In this document: positions 42,043 through 50,578 of the stretch, one piece after another
Position numbering within the stretch: position 1 is the first letter of the stretch
Layout: the number at the start of each line of letters is the position of its first letter
From: Streptomyces sp. QL37
GTDB taxonomy: Bacteria; Actinomycetota; Actinomycetes; Streptomycetales; Streptomycetaceae
Length of the DNA stretch: 64,000 nucleotides
Assembly: GCF_002941025.1 (NCBI RefSeq)
Contig: NZ_PTJS01000001.1
Coordinates: forward strand, 2,356,001 to 2,420,000
Reading direction: 5' to 3'
Notes under the pieces: model-generated
Database searches by the model: none
Seen by the model: the letters and a program-made list of their open reading frames with translations, nothing else
What the model was told of the DNA's origin: nothing
Position numbers and translations under genes: made by a program

Positions 42043-42725
42043 GCCGCCCGCTGCGGACGGCGGCGGTGCTCCTCCTCGTCGGCGCCGTCCTGGCCGTGCT
42101 GGGCGCGGGGAGCGCGCAGGCGGCCGGTTACCGCTACTGGTCGTTCTGGGAGAGCGACGGCGGGAAGAGCTGGACGTACGCCACCCAGGGGCCTTCCGTG
42201 GTCCGGCCGGACGACGGCGCGGTGCAGGGTTTCCGCTTCTCGGTGAGCGCGGATTCGCAGGACTCGGCGCAGCCGCGCCGCGCGCCCGATTTCGGGGCCG
42301 TCTGCGCGGACACCCCGGCGAAGGACGGTCTCAAGCGGATCGCGCTGGTCATCGATCCGGGCACGGCGGCGGACGCGCCGGACGGCGAGAAGCCGCCCGC
42401 GCCGCGCACCGCCTGTGCCCAGGTCGCGCCGGACGCGAGCACGGCGGAGGCGCTCGCCTCGGTGGCGAAGCCCCTGCGGTACGACAGCGCCGCGATGCTC
42501 TGCGCGATCTCCGGCTATCCGCGGTCGGGCTGCGGTGAACAGGTCGACGGGGGCTCCGACGGACCGGAGACCAGCGTTCCGGCCACCGCGTCCACCGCCG
42601 GCGACGGCGGTGCGACGGACGGCGGCTCCGGGGGCGGCGGCCCGTCGGTGGGTGTGCTCACCGGCGTCGGCGCGGTCCTCGTCCTGGGTGTCGCCGCTGT
42701 GCTCCAGGCCCGCCGCCGCCGATGA
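42039..42725 (+). CDS. Exported, C-terminally anchored protein of the B12 operon
   Basis: The 228-aa protein starts at GTG 42039, overlapping the toroid stop (GTGA). It has a signal peptide (cleavage near AQAAGY), a mature domain with YRYWSFWESDGGKSWTYA at the start, and conserved cysteine pairs (GAVCADTP, RTACAQVA, MLCAISGYPRSGCG). A Gly/Ser/Asp-rich stalk and a C-terminal hydrophobic helix (VGVLTGVGAVLVLGVAAVL) end in RRRR. I do not recognise a family; it is probably a partner of the toroid protein outside the membrane. Confidence 0.75.
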   Translation: MSRPLRTAAVLLLVGAVLAVLGAGSAQAAGYRYWSFWESDGGKSWTYATQGPSVVRPDDGAVQGFRFSVSADSQDSAQPRRAPDFGAVCADTPAKDGLKRIALVIDPGTAADAPDGEKPPAPRTACAQVAPDASTAEALASVAKPLRYDSAAMLCAISGYPRSGCGEQVDGGSDGPETSVPATASTAGDGGATDGGSGGGGPSVGVLTGVGAVLVLGVAAVLQARRRR

Positions 42726-43867
42726 CCCGCTCCACCGGCCCGGCCCGGCTCCACCCTGCCCTGCGCGCCCCCGGGGCCACCCGGGGCAACGCGCTGCCGG
42801 CCGGGGCCTGGTGGCTGTGGGCGCTCGGGCTGGCGACCGCCGCGTCCCGTACGACCAATCCGCTGCTGCTCGGGCTGCTGGTGGGCGTGGCCGGCTACGT
42901 GGTGGCGGCGCGCCGCACCGACGCGCCGTGGGCCCGCTCGTACGGGGCGTTCATCAAGCTCGGGCTGGTCGTCGTCGCCGTACGGCTGGTGTTCTCCGTG
43001 GTCCTCGGCTCCTCCGTCCCCGGCACGCACGCCCTGTTCACGATGCCCGAGGTGCCGTTGCCCGACTGGGCGCAGGGGGTCAGGATCGGCGGCCGGGTCA
43101 CGGCGGAGCAACTGGTCCACGCGCTCTACGAGGGCGCGAAGCTGGCCACGCTGCTGATCTGCGTCGGCGCCGCGAACTCGCTGGCCAATCCGGCCCGGCT
43201 GCTGAAGTCGCTGCCCGGCGCCCTCTACGAGGTGGGCGTCGCCGTCGTCGTCGCGATGACCTTCGCGCCGAACATGGTCGCCGACGTGGCGCGGCTGCGT
43301 ACGGCCCGCAGGCTGCGCGGCCGTCCGACCGGCGGGATCGGGGCGGTGCTCCAGATCGGGCTGCCGGTGCTGGAGGGCGCGCTGGAGCGTTCGGTGGCCG
43401 TCGCGGCGTCGATGGACGCGCGGGGGTACGGGCGCACCGCGCAGGTCCCGCCCGCCGTCCGCCGCACCACCCATGTGCTGACGCTCGGCGGGCTGCTGGG
43501 TGTGTGCGCGGGGACGTACGGGCTGCTGGCCGCGCAGGGCGCCGTGCACGGGCTGCCGTTGCTGCTGGCCGGGCTGCTGGCGGCGCTGGCCGGGCTCAGG
43601 CTCGGCGGGCGCCGCTCGGTGCGTACGCGTTACCGGCCGGACCGCTGGGGCGTACGCGCCTGGCTCGTCGCCGCCTCGGGCGCGGCCGTCGCGGCGGCGA
43701 TGATCTGGGCGGGCGCCGCCGCCCCGGACGCCCTGCGCCCGGGCGTCGTCCCGCTCACCGCCCCCGTGCTGCCGCTGTGGCCGGCCGCCGCCGTGCTGAT
43801 CGGGCTGCTGCCCGCCGCGGTGGCCCCGCTGCCCCCTTCCCCCTCGGACTCCAAGGAGAGCTCATGA
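42722..43867 (+). CDS. ECF transporter transmembrane component (EcfT/CbiQ family)
   Basis: A 381-aa integral membrane protein with 5-8 hydrophobic segments. It contains a recognisable EcfT pair of basic coupling motifs: ARLRTARRLRGRPTGG and AASMDARGYGRTAQ, the latter a variant of the A-R-G motif that contacts the ATPases. VAVVVAMTFAPNMVADVARL lies before it. EcfT joins the S component to the ATPases. ATG 42722 overlaps the upstream stop (ATGA) and its stop overlaps the ATPase start. Confidence 0.9.
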   Translation: MTRSTGPARLHPALRAPGATRGNALPAGAWWLWALGLATAASRTTNPLLLGLLVGVAGYVVAARRTDAPWARSYGAFIKLGLVVVAVRLVFSVVLGSSVPGTHALFTMPEVPLPDWAQGVRIGGRVTAEQLVHALYEGAKLATLLICVGAANSLANPARLLKSLPGALYEVGVAVVVAMTFAPNMVADVARLRTARRLRGRPTGGIGAVLQIGLPVLEGALERSVAVAASMDARGYGRTAQVPPAVRRTTHVLTLGGLLGVCAGTYGLLAAQGAVHGLPLLLAGLLAALAGLRLGGRRSVRTRYRPDRWGVRAWLVAASGAAVAAAMIWAGAAAPDALRPGVVPLTAPVLPLWPAAAVLIGLLPAAVAPLPPSPSDSKESS

Positions 43868-45579
43868 TCCGGTTCGAGAACGTCTCGGTGCGGTACGAGG
43901 GCGCGGAGCGCCCCACCCTGTCCGGGGTCGACCTCACGATCCCCGAGGGCGAACTGGTGCTGGCGGTCGGCCCGTCCGGTGTCGGCAAGTCGACTCTGCT
44001 GGGTGCCGTGTCCGGTCTCGTGCCGCACTTCACCGGCGGGGTGCTGACCGGCCGGGTCACCGTCGGCGGCCGGGACACCCGGACGCACAAGCCGCGTGAA
44101 CTCGCGGATCTGGTGGGCACGGTGGGCCAGGATCCGCTCGCCCACTTCGTGACGGACACCGTGGAGGACGAACTGGCGTACGGCATGGAGTCGCTGGGCC
44201 TCGCCCCGGACGTGATGCGCCGCCGCGTCGAGGAGACGCTGGACCTGCTGGGACTGGCCGAGCTCCGTGACCGGCCGATCGCCACGCTCTCCGGGGGCCA
44301 GCGGCAGCGGGTCGCGATCGGCTCGGTCCTCACCCCGCATCCCAGGGTCCTCGTGCTCGACGAGCCGACGTCCGCCCTGGACCCGGCGGCGGCCGAGGAC
44401 GTGCTGGCGGTCCTCCAGCGGCTGGTGCACGACCTGGGCACGACGGTGCTGATGGCCGAGCACCGCCTGGAGCGTGTGGTGCAGTACGCCGACCAGGTCC
44501 TCCTGCTGCCCGCGCCCGGCGCCGCCCCGGTGATGGGCGCGCCCGCCGACATCATGGCCCTCTCGCCCGTCCGGCCCCCGGTGGTGGCGCTGGGCCGGCT
44601 CGTGGGCTGGGATCCGCTGCCGCTGTCGGTGCGCGACGCCCGGCGCCGTGCGGCGGACCTGCGGGAGCGACTCGCCGACGTGGAACCGCCGGCGCGCGAG
44701 GCCCCGGCGGCCGCCGCGGTGGCACCGCTCCCCGCTCCCGCCGCCGTCCGCCCCGGCCTGCTGGGCCGGCTGCTCGGCCGCCGCCCGGCCGCGGCGCCCG
44801 AGATCGCCCCGGTCGTCGACCCGGTCACCCGGGTCGAGGGGCTCGGGGTGCGGCACGGGCGGGTCCAGGCGCTGCGCGGGGTGACGCTGTCCGTCGCGCC
44901 GGGCGAGACCGTGGCCCTGATGGGCCGTAACGGCGCGGGGAAGTCGACCCTGCTGACGACCCTGGTCGGGATGACCGAGCCGACCACGGGATCCGTCCTG
45001 GTCGGCGGGGTGCACCCGTTCCGTACCCCGCCGCGCGACATGGTGCGCCGGGTCGGGCTCGTGCCGCAGGAGCCGCGCGACCTGCTGTACGCGGACACGG
45101 TCGCCGCCGAGTGCGCGGCGGCCGACTCCGACGCGGGCGCGCCCGGGGGCAGCTGCCGGGCGCTGGTCTCCGAGCTGCTGCCCGGGGTGCCCGACGACAT
45201 CCACCCCCGTGATCTCTCGGAGGGCCAGCGGCTCGCGCTGGCCCTCGCCCTGGTGCTCACCGCCCGGCCCCCGCTCCTCCTCCTGGACGAGCCGACGCGA
45301 GGGCTGGACTACGCGGCGAAGGCGCGGCTCGTGGGCGTACTGCGCGGGCTGGCCGCCGGGGGCCACGCGATCATCCTGGCCACGCACGACGTGGAACTGG
45401 CGGCGGAGCTGGCCGACCGGGTGGTGATCCTGGCCGACGGTGAGGCCGTCGCCGACGGCCCGACCCGGCAGGTCGTGGTCTCCTCGCCCGCGTTCGCCCC
45501 GCAGATCTCGAAGATCCTCGCGCCACGCCAGTGGCTGACCGTGTCACAGGTGCGCGGGGCGCTGGAGGCTCTCGTATGA
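43864..45579 (+). CDS. ECF transporter ATPase, two fused ATP-binding domains (EcfA-EcfA')
   Basis: A 571-aa protein. Domain 1 (about 1-250) has Walker A GPSGVGKST, signature LSGGQRQRVAIG, Walker B VLVLDEPTSALD and H-loop MAEHRLE. A Pro/Ala/Arg-rich linker (about 255-320) leads to domain 2 (about 325-570). Domain 2 has Walker A GRNGAGKST, the variant signature LSEGQRLALALAL, Walker B LLLLDEPTRGLD and H-loop ATHDVEL. The fusion replaces the separate EcfA1 and EcfA2 of other bacteria. The start ATG 43864 and the end both overlap neighbours by 4 nt. Confidence 0.92.
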   Translation: MIRFENVSVRYEGAERPTLSGVDLTIPEGELVLAVGPSGVGKSTLLGAVSGLVPHFTGGVLTGRVTVGGRDTRTHKPRELADLVGTVGQDPLAHFVTDTVEDELAYGMESLGLAPDVMRRRVEETLDLLGLAELRDRPIATLSGGQRQRVAIGSVLTPHPRVLVLDEPTSALDPAAAEDVLAVLQRLVHDLGTTVLMAEHRLERVVQYADQVLLLPAPGAAPVMGAPADIMALSPVRPPVVALGRLVGWDPLPLSVRDARRRAADLRERLADVEPPAREAPAAAAVAPLPAPAAVRPGLLGRLLGRRPAAAPEIAPVVDPVTRVEGLGVRHGRVQALRGVTLSVAPGETVALMGRNGAGKSTLLTTLVGMTEPTTGSVLVGGVHPFRTPPRDMVRRVGLVPQEPRDLLYADTVAAECAAADSDAGAPGGSCRALVSELLPGVPDDIHPRDLSEGQRLALALALVLTARPPLLLLDEPTRGLDYAAKARLVGVLRGLAAGGHAIILATHDVELAAELADRVVILADGEAVADGPTRQVVVSSPAFAPQISKILAPRQWLTVSQVRGALEALV

Positions 45580-46394
45580 CGGCCCGGTCCACCCGCCCGG
45601 TCCGGCTCGGGCCGCACGCCGTCGCCGCGCTCGTCCTGATCAGCGCGGCCGGGCTGGTCGGGTTCGGCTGGCCGCTGCTGGCGGGGGCGGACTCCGGTCT
45701 CGCCCACGCCCAGGACGCGCCGTGGCTCTTCGCCGTCCTGCTGGTGCTGCTCGTCGGGGTGGTCCTCGCGACGATCGCGGACTCCGGTCTGGACGCGAAG
45801 GCCGTCGCGATGCTGGGGGTGCTCGCCGCGGTGGGTGCGGCGCTGCGTCCGCTCGGCGCGGGGACGGCCGGCCTGGAGCCCATGTTCTTCCTGATGGTGC
45901 TGAGCGGCCGGGTGCTGGGGCCGGGCTTCGGTTTCGTGCTCGGCTCGGTCACGATGTTCGCCTCGGCGCTGCTCACGGGCGGGGTCGGGCCGTGGATGCC
46001 GTTCCAGATGCTGTCGATGGGCTGGTTCACCTTGGGCGCGGGCCTGCTGCCGGGCCCGGACCGGCTGCGCGGCCGGGGCGAGCTGCTGATGCTGTCGGGC
46101 TACGGCTTCGCGGCGGCGTTCGCGTACGGCACGGTGATGAATCTCTACGGCTGGACGATCGTGCCGGGGCTCGGCTCGGGCATCTCCTTCGTCCCGGGCG
46201 ACCCGCTCAACGAGAACCTGGTCCGCTTCCTCGCCTACTGCACCGCCACCTCGATCGGCTGGGACCTGGGCCGCGCCGTCCTCACGGTCGCCTTGACGGT
46301 GACCATCGGTCCCACACTGCTGAGAGCTCTGCGCCGGGCCACCCGCCGCGCCGCGTTCGACGCGCGGGCGGACTTCGAGGCTCTCCCGGACTGA
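45576..46394 (+). CDS. ECF transporter S component (substrate-specific subunit)
   Basis: A 272-aa membrane protein with about six hydrophobic segments; start ATG 45576 (ATGA overlap with the ATPase). ECF-S-like features are the glycine-rich loop EPMFFLMVLSGRVLGPGFGF, followed by LGSVTMFASALLTGGVGPWMPFQMLSMGWF (split). The riboswitch predicts a cobalamin or cobinamide ligand; the sequence does not fix it. It is the last gene of the operon. Its stop lies 3 nt from the convergent qsuB-type gene, leaving no terminator space. Confidence 0.85.
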   Translation: MTARSTRPVRLGPHAVAALVLISAAGLVGFGWPLLAGADSGLAHAQDAPWLFAVLLVLLVGVVLATIADSGLDAKAVAMLGVLAAVGAALRPLGAGTAGLEPMFFLMVLSGRVLGPGFGFVLGSVTMFASALLTGGVGPWMPFQMLSMGWFTLGAGLLPGPDRLRGRGELLMLSGYGFAAAFAYGTVMNLYGWTIVPGLGSGISFVPGDPLNENLVRFLAYCTATSIGWDLGRAVLTVALTVTIGPTLLRALRRATRRAAFDARADFEALPD

Positions 46395-48209
46395 TCAGTC
46401 GGCCTGTGCGTGCTGCGCGGCGAGCCTGACGGTGGCGTTCGTGGCGCCGTACCCGTCGTATCCGCCGTCGCGCTCGACGAGTTCGAAGAAGACACGGCCG
46501 GTCGTCACGGTGTAGCAGTGCCGGAACTCCCCCTTCCCGTCCCGGTCGTAGAGGATGCCGAGTTCGCGGTAGGTCTCCAGCTCACCAGGGGCGAACTCGT
46601 GGCGCGCGGCCAGGTCGTCGTAGTAGTTCGCGGGCACGGGCAGCATCCGGGCGCCGGCCGCGAGGGCGCGGCGGACGGTGGTGACGAGGTCGTCGGTGGC
46701 CAGGGCCACGTGCTGGGGGCGTCCTCCACGCGCCGGGTCCTGGGTGGGCGACGCCCCCACGCCGAGGGCGATGCGCACGGTGCCGTCCTCGTTGCTGACG
46801 GCGCGGCTGCGGAGCAGCCCGTACGGGTCGGCGAGGTCGACGCTCGCGTGCGGCTGGAGACCGAGCACGCCGCGGTGGAAGAGGGTCGCCTCGTCGAAGT
46901 GGTGCCAGGGCTGGGTCAGCGCCACATGGTCGACGCGGGTGATCCCGACGGGCCCGGGGGTGTGCGGGGCGGGCGCGAAGTCACCGGTCCAGCCGGCGCG
47001 CGCCGTGCCCTTCTGCGTGTCCTCGGGGCGGTCGGTGACACAGAAGAAGAACTCGGTGCCGTCGGGCGCGGCCACCGCGTCCAGCGGCGCGTCACCGGGG
47101 GCGCGGCGGCGGGGCAGGACGGGGGCGAGCAGCGATTCGGCCCGTGCGGAGGCGCCCGCCGGGTCGGGGCTCTCCAGGCCCACCGCGGTGAGCGAGGGCT
47201 CCGGCCGGTGGCTGCCGGTGTCGGTGTTGAGCAGGATGCGGGCCTCGCCCTGTTCCCAGAGGTCCACCGGCTTCCCGGAGTGCCTGGCCGTACGGGAGAA
47301 GCCCAGCGCGGTCAGCAGGGGCGCGATCCTGGCCGTGTCGGCCGTGGCGATCTCGACGAAGGCGAACCCGGTGGGGACGACCGGCGCCGGGGGTGCGGTC
47401 AGCCCGGCCGACTCCTGGAGCAGTGTCAGCGAGCGCAGGGCGTCCACCGCGGTGCGGCCCGCGTCCGCCTGGCGGAAGACGTCGTTGAACACCTCCAGCG
47501 ACAGGGGCCCGTCGTATCCGGCGCGGACGGCCGCCCGCACCAGGCCGGTGACGTCGAGGTCGCCCTGGCCGGGGAAACAGCGGTGGTGGCGGCTCCACTG
47601 CAGCACGTCGAGCGACATCTGCGGTGCGTCGGCGAGCTGCAGGAAGAAGATCTTGTCGCCGGGGATGGCCTCGATCCCCGCGACGTCGGAGCCCCGGGCC
47701 AGGATGTGGAAGCTGTCCAGGCAGACCCCGAGGGCGGGGTGGTCCGCGGCTTCGACGATGCGCCAGGCGTGCTCGTACGTGCTGACGTGACGGCCCCACG
47801 CCAGCGCCTCGTAGGCGACGCGGATGCCGGACTCCCGCGCGAGGTCCGCCAGCCGGCGCAGCTGCTCGGCGGCGAGGGCGTCGTCGTCGACGGCGTGCGG
47901 CGACACGCTGGAGCAGACCAGGACGGTGTCGGCCCCGAGCCGCCGCATCAGCCGGAACTTGTGCTCGGCGCGCCGCAGATTGCGGGCGAACTCGTCGGCG
48001 GGCACGGCCTCGATGTCGCGCATCGGCTGGAAGAGGTCGATCGTCAGACCGAGGTCGGCCGCCCGTTCCCTGATCTCCTCGGGGCTCAGCGGGCTGCCGA
48101 TCAGGTCGTTCTCGAAGATCTCGACGCCGTCGAAGCCGGCGCGCGCCGCCGCGGTGAGCTTCTCGGTGAGCGTGCCGCTGAGCGAGACGGTGGCGATGGA
48201 CGTACGCAT
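46395..48209 (-). CDS. qsuB: 3-dehydroshikimate dehydratase, two-domain QsuB type
   Basis: The 604-aa protein starts at ATG 48209 directly behind AGGAGG. The N-terminal TIM barrel (1 to about 275) holds the metal ligands Glu134, Asp165, Gln191 and Glu239 in YEALAWG, CLDSFH, LQLADAP and LEVFND, which match the positions known for bacterial QsuB enzymes. The C-terminal VOC/HPPD-like domain (about 285-600) has its own potential iron site (DHVALTQ, QHVALATDD, FFELVERDGGYDGYG). It converts 3-dehydroshikimate to protocatechuate in quinate/shikimate breakdown. Located after aroE on the same strand. Confidence 0.93.
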   Translation of the reverse strand: MRTSIATVSLSGTLTEKLTAAARAGFDGVEIFENDLIGSPLSPEEIRERAADLGLTIDLFQPMRDIEAVPADEFARNLRRAEHKFRLMRRLGADTVLVCSSVSPHAVDDDALAAEQLRRLADLARESGIRVAYEALAWGRHVSTYEHAWRIVEAADHPALGVCLDSFHILARGSDVAGIEAIPGDKIFFLQLADAPQMSLDVLQWSRHHRCFPGQGDLDVTGLVRAAVRAGYDGPLSLEVFNDVFRQADAGRTAVDALRSLTLLQESAGLTAPPAPVVPTGFAFVEIATADTARIAPLLTALGFSRTARHSGKPVDLWEQGEARILLNTDTGSHRPEPSLTAVGLESPDPAGASARAESLLAPVLPRRRAPGDAPLDAVAAPDGTEFFFCVTDRPEDTQKGTARAGWTGDFAPAPHTPGPVGITRVDHVALTQPWHHFDEATLFHRGVLGLQPHASVDLADPYGLLRSRAVSNEDGTVRIALGVGASPTQDPARGGRPQHVALATDDLVTTVRRALAAGARMLPVPANYYDDLAARHEFAPGELETYRELGILYDRDGKGEFRHCYTVTTGRVFFELVERDGGYDGYGATNATVRLAAQHAQAD

Positions 48210-48238
48210 GTCGGTCCTCCTGGGGGCTTCCTGCGGGT

Positions 48239-49102
48239 TCAGTGCGCGGAGGTGAGTTCGGCGATGTCCGCGAGCATGCGGGCGGTGTCGGGTTCGCGGC
48301 CGGTGAAGAGCCGGAAGGCGTCGGCGGCCTGGTAGGCGGCCATGCCCCCGCCGTCGAGGGTGGGGCAGCCGAGCTCCCGGGCGGTGCGGACGAGCGTGGT
48401 CTCCAGCGGCCGGTAGACGACCTCGGCGACCCACAGGCCGGGGTGCAGCAGCTCCACCGGGAGCGGGAGCCCGGGGTGGGCGGCCATTCCGATGGGCGTG
48501 GCGTTGACCAGGCCGTCGGCACCCGCCGTCCGTGCCCCGATGTCCAGGAGGTCCGCCGCCGCTGCCCGGCCGGGGCCGAAGTGGTGGTTCAGGGAGGCCG
48601 CGAGCGCCGCGGCACGGTCGGGCAGGGCGTCCAGCACGGTGAGCCGGCCGGCGCCGAGGGCGAGGAGGGCGTGGGCGACGGCGGCTCCGGCCCCGCCCGC
48701 TCCGAGCTGCACGACCTGCTCCAGCGGGGCGTCGGGCAGACCGCGTGCGAAGGAGGCGGCGAAACCGGTCGCGTCGGTGTTGTGGCCGATCGCGAGGTCA
48801 CCGTCGAAGACCACGGTGTTGACCGCTCCGAGCGCCTCGGCCTGCGGCGAGAGCGCGTCGAGGTGGGCGAGCACCTGCTGCTTGCAGGGGTGGGTGACGT
48901 TGAGGCCGTCGTAGCCCATGTCGCGGGCGGAGCGGACGAGTTCACCGGTCTTCTCCGGCGGGACACCGAGCGTGCCGATGTCGATCAGGCGGTAGAGGTA
49001 GCGCAGCCCCTGCCGGTCCGCTTCGCGTTCGTGGAGCGCGGGGCTGAGCGAGGGGCCGATGCCGGAGCCGATGAGGCCGACGAGATACGAGTCCGGGCTC
49101 AC
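48239..49102 (-). CDS. aroE: Shikimate/quinate dehydrogenase (catabolic, probably NAD-dependent)
   Basis: The 287-aa protein starts at GTG 49102, overlapping the aroQ stop by 4 nt. The substrate site has [10 protein letters not shown] (Ser pair), NVTHPCKQ (catalytic Lys) and GHNTDATGF (Asp). The nucleotide site is [19 protein letters not shown], and strand beta2 ends [11 protein letters not shown]. The Asp there, in place of the NRT of biosynthetic AroE, suggests NAD preference, as in the QsuD-type enzymes. It oxidises quinate and shikimate in the first step of the pathway. A biosynthetic AroE should exist elsewhere. Confidence 0.9.
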   Translation of the reverse strand: MSPDSYLVGLIGSGIGPSLSPALHEREADRQGLRYLYRLIDIGTLGVPPEKTGELVRSARDMGYDGLNVTHPCKQQVLAHLDALSPQAEALGAVNTVVFDGDLAIGHNTDATGFAASFARGLPDAPLEQVVQLGAGGAGAAVAHALLALGAGRLTVLDALPDRAAALAASLNHHFGPGRAAAADLLDIGARTAGADGLVNATPIGMAAHPGLPLPVELLHPGLWVAEVVYRPLETTLVRTARELGCPTLDGGGMAAYQAADAFRLFTGREPDTARMLADIAELTSAH

Positions 49103-49569
49103 CGGTTCTCCTCCAGGAGCTGGGCGAGGTGGGTGAGCGCCAGGGCGTATCCATGGGCACCCGCCCCGCAGATGACGGTGTCGGCGACGGCCGAGACGTA
49201 GCTGTGGTGGCGGAAGGCCTCCCGCCGGTGGATGTTCGAGAGGTGGACCTCCACGACCGGCAGCTCCACGGCGGCCAGCGCGTCACGCACGGCCACCGAG
49301 GTGTGGCTGTACCCGGCGGGGTTGATCACGATGCCCCGGTACGCGGTGCGGGCTTCGTGGACGGCGTCGATGAGCACGCCCTCGTGGTTGCTCTGCCGGC
49401 AGTCGGCGCGCAGGCCGAGGGCAGCCGCGGTGTTCCGGCAGAGCTCGTCGATTCCGGCCAGGGTGTCCTTTCCGTACACCTCCGGCTCGCGCAGGCCCAG
49501 CAGGTTGAGATTGGGACCGTTCAGCACGAGGACGGGGACGCCAGGGGGCGGGGCCGGGGTGTTCGGCAT
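49099..49569 (-). CDS. aroQ: 3-dehydroquinate dehydratase, type II
   Basis: A 156-aa enzyme of standard length: [21 protein letters not shown] at the start (with the catalytic Tyr), [23 protein letters not shown] and [18 protein letters not shown] with the catalytic His. It interconverts 3-dehydroquinate and 3-dehydroshikimate. In this cluster it feeds QsuB rather than aromatic amino acid synthesis. It is the first gene of the aroQ-aroE-qsuB operon; the start is ATG 49569. An operator-like site lies 27 nt upstream. Confidence 0.95.
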   Translation of the reverse strand: MPNTPAPPPGVPVLVLNGPNLNLLGLREPEVYGKDTLAGIDELCRNTAAALGLRADCRQSNHEGVLIDAVHEARTAYRGIVINPAGYSHTSVAVRDALAAVELPVVEVHLSNIHRREAFRHHSYVSAVADTVICGAGAHGYALALTHLAQLLEENR

Positions 49570-49595
49570 CGTTCACTTCCTGTGGCTGCATCGAC

Positions 49596-49621
49596 TTAAT
49601 GTACGGACTGGTTAGTTAGTC
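49596..49621. promoter_or_regulatory. Operator-like site of the qsu operon
   Basis: Read on the minus strand it is GACTAACTAACCAGTCCGTACATTAA. It is closely similar to the site at 50501-50526 upstream of the transporter, with ACTAACTA...AGT.CGT...TTAA shared. It lies between aroQ and the divergent TetR gene, the expected place for TetR binding. Confidence 0.55.
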
Positions 49622-49724
49622 ATACCGAAAGATGGCCGCCCAGGGAAGACCCCGGGCCGAATCGGCCGCCCCGGGCCCCCGCTCTAGAATCGCGAGCACG
49701 CACCGCCTGCCGCGAAGGATCCGG

Positions 49725-50387
49725 ATGACAAGCACCGAAGGACCCGCCCAGCCCGCCGTGCGGACCCGTGACGCGGCGCGCACCAAGGACGAGATCCTCA
49801 CCGTGGCGACGCGGGAGTTCGCCCGCATCGGCTACGCGGGTGCCCGGGTCGACGAGATCGCCGCCCGCACCCGCACCACGAAGCGGATGATCTATTACTA
49901 CTTCGGCGGCAAGGAGCAGTTGTTCACCGCGGTCCTGGAGCGGGCGTACACCAGGATCCGGGAGGCGGAACAGCTGCTGGACGTCGAGCACCTCGACCCC
50001 GTGGCGGCGGTGCGCCGACTGGCCGAGGTGACCTTCGACCACCACGAGGACCACCCGGACTTCATCCGCCTGGTCAGCATCGAGAACATCCACGAGGCCG
50101 AACACATCGCGGCCTCGGCCGAGTTGAGCCGCATCAGCTCCCCGGCGATCGAGGTCCTGCGGCGCATCCTCGACACGGGGCGCGCGTCGGGGCTGTTCAC
50201 GGCGGACGTCGACGCCGTGGACCTGCACGCGATGATCAGCTCGTTCTGCTTCTTCAGGATCGCGAACAGACACACCTTCGGCGCGCTCTTCGGCCGCGAC
50301 CTGGTGGACACCGGCCGGCGCGAGCACTACCGGACCATGCTGGGCGACATGATCATCGCGTATCTCACGGCCGACCGGGCGGAGTAG
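49725..50387 (+). CDS. TetR-family regulator of the qsu cluster
   Basis: The 220-aa protein starts at ATG 49725 with GAAGGAT upstream. The HTH is YAGARVDEIAARTRTTKRMIYYYFGGKEQLF (split; about residues 38-68), and the C-terminal ligand domain has DHHEDHPDFIRLVSIENIHEAEHIA and SFCFFRIANRHTFGALFGRDL. The last segments are typical of TetR_C_41-like regulators. It is flanked by the operon and transporter genes and probably represses both, with a pathway intermediate as inducer. Confidence 0.88.
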   Translation: MTSTEGPAQPAVRTRDAARTKDEILTVATREFARIGYAGARVDEIAARTRTTKRMIYYYFGGKEQLFTAVLERAYTRIREAEQLLDVEHLDPVAAVRRLAEVTFDHHEDHPDFIRLVSIENIHEAEHIAASAELSRISSPAIEVLRRILDTGRASGLFTADVDAVDLHAMISSFCFFRIANRHTFGALFGRDLVDTGRREHYRTMLGDMIIAYLTADRAE

Positions 50388-50419
50388 GGCCGGGACCTTT
50401 CGGGGAGGAAGGGCCGGAT

Positions 50420-50454
50420 TTCGCACGGAACCCAGGACCTGGATTCCGTGCGAA
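50420..50454 (+). terminator. Terminator of the TetR gene
   Basis: A perfect 11-bp inverted repeat (TTCGCACGGAA against TTCCGTGCGAA) with a further CCA/TGG pair inside. It starts 33 nt after the stop at 50387. Confidence 0.75.
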
Positions 50455-50457
50455 CCC

Positions 50458-50486
50458 TTGACAGGGGCGAAAACTGCTCGCAACAT
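50458..50486 (+). promoter_or_regulatory. Promoter of the MHS transporter gene
   Basis: TTGACA (50458-50463) and CAACAT (50481-50486) are separated by 17 nt, a good -35 and a fair -10. The operator-like site at 50501 lies just downstream, where bound repressor would block elongation. Confidence 0.45.
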
Positions 50487-50500
50487 CCGTAGCCATCCGC

Positions 50501-50526
50501 AACTAACTACCTAGTGCGTTAATTAG
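50501..50526. promoter_or_regulatory. Operator-like site of the transporter gene
   Basis: AACTAACTACCTAGTGCGTTAATTAG resembles the site before aroQ (49596-49621, opposite orientation). Two sites flanking one TetR gene suggest a single regulon. Confidence 0.55.
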
Positions 50527-50578
50527 CCGGGTCCGCTCGCCTCTCCCCCGCACGGAACGTCCCCCGAAGGAGCCCGAC

